A stretch of DNA of 64,000 nt from Leptoclinus maculatus (Eukaryota > Chordata > Actinopteri > Perciformes > Stichaeidae): the NCBI GenBank assembly GCA_032191485.1, contig JAVDOI010000007.1:6334042-6398041 (forward strand). The letters are read 5' to 3'. The notes below the pieces were generated by a model. The model ran no database searches. It was given only the letters and a program-made list of their open reading frames with translations, and was not told the DNA's origin. This document shows, piece after piece, positions 24,505 through 60,927 of the stretch (positions are counted from its first letter, which is position 1; the number at the start of each line of letters is the position of its first letter). Position numbers and translations under genes: made by a program.

Positions 24505-24512
24505 GTATTGAT

Positions 24513-27182
24513 CGACAGCATGTGGTGTCCCACAAGGTTCTGTTTTTGGTCCTTTGTTGTTGTTTTTTTATACACTGCTGCATTTCCATTAATGTACATG
24601 TCGTACTCTTTTTTATATCCTTTTCTGAAATTGTTTTCTCTCCAGCTCAAGCGGAACAACCTGCATCTCAACCTCGGAATCCATCGGCTTTCGGTCTTAC
24701 GGCGACTTAGCCAATATTTTGAGGGTTCCGGTGAAGCCAGCTGCTATCCGGGCCATGACTTCCTGTTGCCTGCGCCGGTCATAGTTTACAGTCCAATTAG
24801 CCACTTGAAACACGAGAATGTAGGAGTTGTGAGGGTTGTTAGACGACGTCTACAAAAGCTAATAAAAAGCTAAATTGTTGTCAGGCGATAGCCTAGCATT
24901 TCGGCCAATGTGTTCTGCCTCTTTTGCTCTCCTCACGGACTACTTATGTGCGTTCAACCAAAGCTTGCTCGAATGTGATTGGTCAATACTGCTCGGACTA
25001 GAGCAGAACTTCTGATACCAAAATCTTGTCCTGTTAAATTCTGCATTCATATGCCAATATCTGTTATATCTGTAATATCTGTTAATAGAGATTACCTACT
25101 GCTCTAATCTAATTATAATGAAACAAGTGGATACAGGTTGAACATTTTCACAGATAGACTCATGGGAGTCATGACTGATAGGGTGGAAAAAAACCAAATG
25201 TACTTTGTGCAGTGAGGCGACAGTCTCTAGCTATCATCAGAAGTGTGATTAACTTTTATAGCTTGATTTTCCCTAACCTCACATTCTGCAGATTTTCAAC
25301 AGCGAGCTTCTGTATTTGCCTTCAATGAAGGCAAGCTCAATGTTTCCCTGAAGAAATGTGTCAAATTATGTTTAACGAGCATATCTCAGCTTTCGGAAAA
25401 GTTCGTCACTCAATATTCTATTTGCTTCCAACCAAAGATTGATATCAAAACTGTTTTACTTACAGACTTATAGTTCACAAAGAATTCCTTACACCTTTAA
25501 ATTATACATTCCACTTTTCAGATTAGTGCTTTTGTAAACCGGGGAATTACACTACAACTCAATGTTGAACATTAATGTGCAATGATTCCTTTTGATCAAA
25601 AATTTGGTTTGAAAGTATTATACACGTGGGATATGAGGCCCAGTTAGTGAAAATGTGTAAACTGAGAAAAAGCAGTGATGAGGAGAAACCTCAATATAGT
25701 ACTGTATGTACAATCTTTATCTCAAAATGTGTAACATGAACAAAGTAAATGAAAAACAGTTCATTCTCATGAGAGGATGCCTCTTAGTGCAATGGTGGTT
25801 CTGTATTCCCCAACCTCCTTCTGCCCTCTGCTGTCCAATGACTATATCACAGAAACACACCACACATAAGCAATAATAGATGACCTCGAATGCATGATGC
25901 ACACAACAAAAAACAAGCTGCTGTGAACACGGTGCCTTTGGTGGAATCATAAAACAAGATGTCTGCCGTTTTGTTGCACTACAACAGGCAGACTCTTTGC
26001 ACATACAGTAAACATTGTATTATACTCAAGTGTAACACATTAAGTCTTAAGTGTACCTAAGTACGATTCAAAACCCCTTTAGTCTACATTTCCCTTGATG
26101 CATTTACTTTAGAAAATGTTCTATTATGTGTCATGAACATTGTGGTCAATTGATGGATATTAAATAAAAAATATCAAGATTAACAATGATCTTGATGATG
26201 AATGAAGACTGCAGGGGATTGATAACATGAGCTGATGGAGCCAGAGTTTACTGAAAGCAGTAACATTCAGTGTTCACTTAAAACAAGTGATTTTTCCAGT
26301 TAAAAGTCATGCTTTTACATTTGAAGATTGTTTTCTTTTTAAGGTTGCATGTCCTGTTTGCAACAACCTTGTTTAATAAGGATCTCTACATTCATCAGCC
26401 TCAAGTCACCAATAAAACTTTAAAAGTTGAATTCTCATTTTGTGGCAAACTGCCCAGTGTTTTCTGCTTGCATCTTATATAGTGAGTGCTGCGAGTTGCT
26501 TTTGAGCAGTTGATGCTTGACTGCACATCTGTACATGGGATGTAATGGGAGATGTATAAAATAATGGACAGTTTACATTCTGCAATCTTTCTTGTTTGCA
26601 CATCCGTCGACTTTATAAGAGGGAAAAACACACCAAATAAAAACAGTAGCTCAATAATATGCTTATGGATGTATTTTAATAAAAATAATTCTGTCAAAAT
26701 TAAACAGAATACAATATTTCTTTTTTTAACATGTTTCCAGTACATAGTTTTTTTTTTTTTCAATTATCATTTTTACAATTTTTTTATATCGTTTTAAAAG
26801 TCATGCTAAGTAGAGGGTAACTCATTTCACAATTTTTTTTTTGTTTTGTTTTTTTGCTAAAACTCAAAAGTCAAAATATGAAATAAAAATCATGATAGAA
26901 GTCAATTGTGCACAGCTCGTCCGCGATGCCTAAATCCATTCCTCCGGCCTCTCCAGAAGAAGTCCATGTGGCTCCAAGAGGGCCCGGGGCCCATTTCCAA
27001 AACTGCTCACATCCCTCCTTTCCTTAAAACAAATCACTGATCACATCAGTGGCTATGTCTATGCAGGGATAAGAGGCAGGGTGCGTGGTAACAGTGCTGA
27101 GACGCAGCCCAGGCTCAAACACAAAGGACAGCTGGGAGACATGTTCCCTACAGGTATGCAACAGAGGTTGTTCTTCCTCGTA

Positions 27183-27219
<37 letters not shown>

Positions 27220-29200
27220 CAGAAGTCCTTTACAGCTGTAGAAGCAGATGTCGTTGAGTGTGTGCTGTATGTGTGGTTATTATAGAATAGTTCCTATTAT
27301 AGCAGAAGGTCTTTATAAAAACCAGCTTGGTAAAAAGTGTGAACATACCCTGTAGTAAACCCCACATATTATTCCATATTTCTCTACATCAGACTTATAA
27401 ATGGAAATATACACTTCAGGGTGGCTCCTTTAGACATTTGCCAGGTCATAACAAAGCACCCAAAAGTGACAGCTTGCCACTAGTCAGACAACAGTAAGTC
27501 AGTGCTATTTGGTAGAAAATAAGTCTGGTGTAAAAACAAAAGAGTTACAATGTTTCACATAAAACAAAGGGATGGAACAAAACAAGTTGTTGTATTCAAC
27601 ATCCAATTATTGGATTGGAAATAGGGTGTCGAGTCCGATTTTTTATTTTGCAATGAACAATCATCTGATTAGATACAGAGACAGAAAGGTGATCATGATG
27701 ATAGAATGCCAAAATCAATAATTCAATATTAAACTCAAATATACAAGATATTATGAACTAAATAACCCAATGAACAGATAGAAACGAGCCAATAACCTGT
27801 GAAACAATTCAATACATTATCAAAGCCCAACTCAGGCCCAACAGGAGCTAGCTAGCAAAGACCTATTGCATGTTCTTGCACTTCACAGAGTGATGTGCCT
27901 TTCTCTGAGGAACATTAGCAGTGCCCAAGTAACTCTGAATTAACCCGCTAATGTTAGCCGCTAACACTAGCTCTTTGCTTTGGTGCTGCGTAATAAAATC
28001 CAAGCCCACAAGCCAACCTAGCTAGTTAGTTGGCTAGGTAGGTAGCATATGTTATGTAGCCTTGTTAAGCTAAATAAAAAGAAAGCTTGGTTACTGCGCA
28101 GTTCGTTTATGAGCAGCAGCAACTAGTTGGTTGATTCAAAATTACTAACTAGCTAGTTGGTTAGCTACTAGCTGGTAAGTTCTCTACTGGCTAATAGGAG
28201 CTAGCTGGCTAAATTTGAGTAGCAGTTGTTAAGCCTGCGAGGAGAAGCTGGAGACTTGGTCGAAAACAGACATTTGAAAGAGGGCATGTGGAATAGACCA
28301 GCATGTGGAATTGAATTATTTCACAAGGAATCGCTTCAATGTTTTTATTTTTATGTATTTATTTCATAATATCTTATTTATTCACTTAATATCAAACAAT
28401 TTGGGGCTCCATACGTTGACAGCGAACAGCGGTTGACAAAAGAGGCTGTAGCTGTAATTTCATGCTGTTGGAGGCCTAGAAGTGATAATTGGACGTTTTT
28501 CTGCCATTGATCGGACTCCAAATCAGGAGCAATGTGGTTCAATCTCACGGCGGCCAGCAGCGAACCTGATCAATAGAAAGATGGGGGGGTTTTCCATCTT
28601 TTTTTTGGGACATACTGAGAGGCACTCTGGGACAAACTTGAATTGAGCTTACGTAAATAAACTTGACTATGTCTTCTTGTCCAATAATAGAGAGGACATA
28701 GACAAGTCAAGTTTATGGTTGTTAGAGAATAGGAGGGGTCTGAGTGGGGGGGGGGGGGGGGGAACAACACCTTCTTCCAACACACACAAGTGGTTTTAAC
28801 AACCTTTAAAAGGTGGTTTGGCATCAAACGCCAAAAATGAAAGATTGACTTAATTATCACATTCACAATTATCACCATCAAATAAAAAAAAAATATTCTC
28901 ATTCTGCAAATGATTTCATCGGTTTGTTTGAAATTTTAATTGCTACAGCAAATGCACTGAGCAGGTCAGGCTGTGGGCAACAAAAAACAGACTGCAATAA
29001 TGAAATCCTTAGAGGTGACTTAACCTTTAGCCGTCCACACACTGTGCTTGTTAGTCCGCCTTTGATACAGATTTTCTTTACGCTGGCAAACCGTGATAAC
29101 AGGTGTCGTCGCTGCAGCTGGTGCTGAGCGCTGCCACCTGCAATGACGTCACTGATTGGTCGTTACAGTAGAACTAAGGTTCGAGCACTTCTTATTTTCC
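24513..29200. other. AT-rich non-coding stretch
   Basis: No exon recognised on either strand. Contents include a (TG)n run 27186-27218, tandem TAGCTAG/GTTAG-type low-complexity sequence around 28020-28210 and a G17 run at 28746-28762. The 3' end of RANBP10 mRNA on the minus strand may extend into the right part of the region downstream of this one, but nothing marks it here. Confidence 0.45.
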
Positions 29201-29206
29201 AATTTA

Positions 29207-29694
29207 AAAAGGGACAGTTAAATCAGAAATACACTTTTTTTTATCATGTTACCTGTAGTGCTATTTATCAGTCTAGGTGGCTTTGGTGTGTGAGTTGCAG
29301 AGTGTTGGATATCTGACGTAGAGATGTCTGCCCTCTCTCCAATATAATGGGACTACATGGCACTCGACTTGAGGTGCTCAAAGCGGGGGGGAATACATTC
29401 GGAAAAACTCAAAAGCATTGTGTCTTTCCAGAAATCCTGACCTAGTTACTTAAGATAATGCACAGACCTTGTTGTGAGCAGTTTGACGTAGGAACTCTTT
29501 ACTTTTAACCGAACTACACCGGCCAACGTCGTGGAGGAGAGGCTCGTGGTCGAGGCCGTGCGAGACGTGAACATTAATGGCGTCCTCCTCTCCAACACTC
29601 AGCAACTCAAACCAAAACAATCTAGAGTGATAAACAGCACTAGAGGGAAGACGAAAAATATGTATTTTTTTATTTTCGGGTGAACTGGTCCTTC
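29207..29694. mobile_element. Long terminal-inverted-repeat MITE, about 490 bp
   Basis: The first ~110 nt (AAAGGGACAGTTAAATC and onward, through TGTAGTGCTATTTATCA to AGAGTGTTGGATATC) recur as an imperfect inverted copy in the last ~110 nt (CCAACACTCAGCAACTC to GAACTGGTCCTT). Such near-palindromic fold-back structure without coding capacity is typical of a MITE. The middle is not inverted. The family resembles an abundant percomorph element ending in AGTTCACCC, by memory. The superfamily is not assignable from what I see. Confidence 0.7.
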
Positions 29695-29699
29695 AATCC

Positions 29700-31421
29700 C
29701 TTGTCATCGACCTATCCCCCTGGTTACTGGCAGTGTTCTCCACTACAGAGGCCTCGTGTCTAACCCGTTAGCACAAAGCGTTTTACTGCTTTAAGCGTTC
29801 CAATTCTGTGACACTGAACGATGCATTTTTAATTCCAATTTTCTGGAATAATTTAGGGACTCAGTTTTGTCTCACATACGTCCATTTTCTATTTTCTATC
29901 AGCAGCAGTGTTCACTACTGTACGGCCTCAGCCTTGACCGGAGCTACTGACCTGCTCCACACGTTCAATGGTGCTTTTGTTTTTTCCATGCACCCGGTTG
30001 AATTTATTTCAAGACATGAATCCACTTCCAAGTATTATAGGAGGATAAAGGAGTCTTTCTGTCTTCTGCATCTTATCAAAGACGATGTGAATATGCCTCA
30101 GGGTTTGTAAAGTTGACCTACAGTGGTGGGGGTCACCGTGGTAGCCCGATGCGGGTACTGTGGTCTGTGATATGGTGAACAACAACAACAACGTGAGTAA
30201 AATACTGATCGCAGGGAATCAAAACCCACCCATTAAAAACAGAAGAAAAAATAAAAAGGAGATTCACAATTTGTTTTGTCCAGGATGAGCACAACAAACT
30301 GACAAAAAAAAGAAAAGAACTATAAAAATGGCTAGATAAACAGAATCATAATTAATCATCTTTAAATAGTGTCACACATGTCTTTATTTGATAATACTAA
30401 ATTAAAAAGGAAGCTTTCTTCTCTGCCGCTCTCCTCCGCTCCTCTGTCTGTGCCGCTGGCTCGGTCTGACGGACAGCCAAACACACCAATCACACGCATG
30501 CTCTTTCCTCCGTCGCCATGACAACTACCTGCTGGACATGCCTTCTCTCAGTGCTACTTAACATTAACCTGTGGAGAGACGGGTAGGCATCTAAGCAAGG
30601 TAATGAATGAATGTAGCATGATTAAAACAGCTTGCTTTCATGTTCCTGCACATTCCTGTATTTTCAATAATAAGTCATTGTAGTTCCTTTTACTTCATTT
30701 ACTGTATTGACCCGTTTATAATATGTCAACCAAATGTTTTTCATTTTATCCTGCATGTCAATACGGGATGCCAAATGTCACATGTCCTTTAAAAACAACA
30801 ACAGGACACTCTGGTGTTTTTCAACCCGGATCGTATTCTCATGATTGTGTCCACCGTCGTTAAACCTCTGCTGTAGAGATTCAGGTAACGTGAACATAGA
30901 ACAACTATGTGTATCACAGAAAGCACCGCAAGCCTCCCAAAGCGTTGGAAATAAACACACCTTTTGCGTAAATCTTTTTCAAACGTTTGTCTCCAAGTCT
31001 GACCAAAAGTAGACACAGTAGTTAGCTTTTTAGCTTTTTTTCACGGAGCCACTTCTTGGCTAACCAAGCCATCTGCCCACCGGTTTGTTTCCATGTGGCT
31101 AGGCTGTGTGTGTGTTGCTGTGAACACATGCTAGAGACATGGCAAAAATCTGTGGGTCACCTCTCTGCAACAGCAAATACACCTACAAAGCAATCAGATA
31201 TCTGTTATTCTACCGTTTCAGTAAAATCATACGCAGCAATAAGTAACAAGTGTTGGTTATTACTGCAGATGAACAGCTAGCTTGGTTTGCTGGAAAGTTG
31301 AAATAGATAATAGCTAATCCAGGGAGCTGATTTATTTAAAACTTAACTGCCTAACTCATAGGAGGCTTGCACCACTCGCCATGAAATGTGTTATTTTGTC
31401 CACATTTCTGAATCTCCACAG

Positions 31422-31455
<34 letters not shown>

Positions 31456-31619
31456 AAGTTAGCGTGACGAATGAGCACAACGTGAGAGAAAGATCTCGTC
31501 TGAAACACGATGGAATTCACAATTTATATACTGATTCAACTGTGAGATAAAAAGAGATTGGAGTCGGACGGTGGTATTAATACCTTACATTGCATAAACT
31601 GTACTCACCTGGACCTGGG
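29700..31619. other. Region between repeat and RANBP10 stop codon; likely contains RANBP10 3' UTR
   Basis: RANBP10 is transcribed leftwards, so its 3' untranslated region begins at 31619. Candidate minus-strand AATAAA signals (TTTATT on the plus strand) occur at 31331-31336 and again near 30382. A 31-nt G run (31423-31453) would be transcribed as poly(C) in the UTR. No other gene is seen. GTCGCCATGACAAC at 30512-30525 matches an RFX X-box. Confidence 0.45.
31423..31453. repeat. Poly(G) run, 31 nt
   Basis: The longest homopolymer in the window. It lies about 170 nt beyond the RANBP10 stop codon and is therefore probably transcribed as C31. Confidence 0.95.
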
Positions 31620-59362
<27,743 letters not shown>

Positions 59363-59524
59363 CTTGGCCCCTGTTTTGTTATCTTATTGTTCGTTTCTTT
59401 CTATCCAAAACAACGTGTCAGTCCGCTTGAGCTGTGGGCTGAGAGTGAGAGGGACTGAGGGGAGAAAATAGCAGCGGTGTGACATCCCCGGATAAGCAGC
59501 AGAATGTACTGTAGGCTGGAGCGG

Positions 59525-59545
59525 TGCCGTCTGGGTACTGTAGTT
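59525..59545 (-). promoter_or_regulatory. ZNF143/THAP11-like (SBS) motif
   Basis: On the minus strand ACTACAGTACCCAGACGGCA matches the ACTACAATTCCCAGAATGC consensus at most positions. It lies about 165-185 nt upstream of the RANBP10 ATG, a usual promoter position for this factor. Confidence 0.5.
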
Positions 59546-60149
59546 CCGCTGCACGTTGGCTTCAACGACAACTGTCTCTGGAAATGACTACACAGCTCCA
59601 CCACGGTTATCCTGGTTAAGGGCTTTCACAGAGAAAGGTAGCTAGGAAATTTAGTTTTTCCAGCTGTTACATTTATAGACCGTTTTTAAGAACATTAACG
59701 TTATGTAATTTCAACTTGATCCCTAAATGTATCCATACGAGAATGGGGAACATAAAAGTCTTTGCTGTGCATGAAAATCAATTGACAGAATATATTATCT
59801 CCATAACAACAGCAAAGGTGTATTTGTTTCTCTAAAAATACCTAACGAGTTTCTATTCAAGTGATTTATAAGCCTATTATAATAAGGCATTTAGGAAGAT
59901 GCAGTTAATATGTGATATTTATGAAATAGGTTAACCGTTTTTTTATTTATTCATACATTTGTATGTCATTGGAAATAGTCAGAGTTGAAGGTTTGTACAG
60001 ACGTGTTCGCGAGAAAGTTGCAGGTTCCCGTGGTTACACAGTGTGTCCGTGCTCTCTATTTAAGAGGAAACTTTTCCTCTTACACAATTTGAAATCTAGT
60101 TAGGCGCGCCGCGGTCTACTATGTGGATCTTGCTGCGTGGTCCGTCCTC

Positions 60150-60163
60150 GTTGCCATGGAAAC
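60150..60163. promoter_or_regulatory. RFX X-box in TSNAXIP1 promoter
   Basis: GTTGCCATGGAAAC is a near-perfect X-box (GTNNCC AT GGNAAC) centred about 130 nt upstream of the TSNAXIP1 start codon. RFX2/RFX3 drive many motile-cilium and spermiogenesis genes through this motif at this distance. Binding here is inference. Confidence 0.7.
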
Positions 60164-60286
60164 CCTGTTACAACGCCGTGCTCTGTGATGCTAAAGTCAA
60201 TCTTGAGCTAAACGAACCAAATTTAGCAACATCAACAGGACAATAGGTAGTTACGTTGTTATTGAGCCTCCATAGAGTCGCTAGAG

Positions 60287-60342
60287 ATGTCACCACTTAA
60301 AGATGTAAAATTCCCACCTTTAACACCGTCACAAAAACAAAG
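60287..60342 (+). CDS. TSNAXIP1: TSNAXIP1 exon 1 (start codon)
   Basis: ATG in a moderate context (CTAGAGATGT) opens MSPLKDVKFPPLTPSQKQ. The exon ends AAAG followed by GCAAGT, a well-formed GC donor, in phase 2. The N-terminus is not conserved enough to prove it, but it splices in frame to exon 2. Confidence 0.65.
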
Positions 60343-60880
60343 GCAAGTCATTAAAATATCCAAAAATATAATATAGTTTGTTTTGGTGTTTGTTTGTTTT
60401 CTCTATGTAGCAAATTGGGACTACAATTTAAATTGCGTGGTACAACCCTGTCCTACAATGACAAATGAAAACCCTTGTAACCTCGTAACCTTGTCAAAGT
60501 TTTTCATATAGCGAAAATATTATGGCTATTCCATTATTGTAATTTACTAGCTCGTCATACATAGTAGAGCTACTAGAGGTAGCGTTAACTAAACTACGAT
60601 GTGCAATGTATCTTCGATCTGTTCTTTTTTTTTTAGACTTACATATGACCATAGACTACAAAATGACACTGTCCAGACATCAGTGGAAGGACAAGAAGGA
60701 GAAAGTGCCGGTGCTGTTTGTGTCCAACCTGCAGGGACAAAGGTAAGAAAGCCAGGTAGAGGTTCATAACACCTGGCAGAATTTCACTCATGAAAAGCCC
60801 ACTTCAGATAAATGAATGATTGATCGATCAAGTAGACTATTATATGCTGGCTGCGAAGATGATTGAGTCACTATCAAAGC

Positions 60881-60927
<47 letters not shown>

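Larger units (their letters stand above)
59363..60286. promoter_or_regulatory. RANBP10/TSNAXIP1 head-to-head intergenic promoter region
   Basis: The two start codons are 924 nt apart and diverge. Next to RANBP10 is a ZNF143-type element (59525-59545, minus strand). Next to TSNAXIP1 is an RFX X-box (60150-60163). A GGCGCGCC site and a 9-bp inverted repeat (GAGGAAACTTTTCCTC core, about 60062) lie between. No TATA box is obvious, consistent with CpG-type promoters. Whether the core promoters overlap cannot be seen. Confidence 0.65.
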
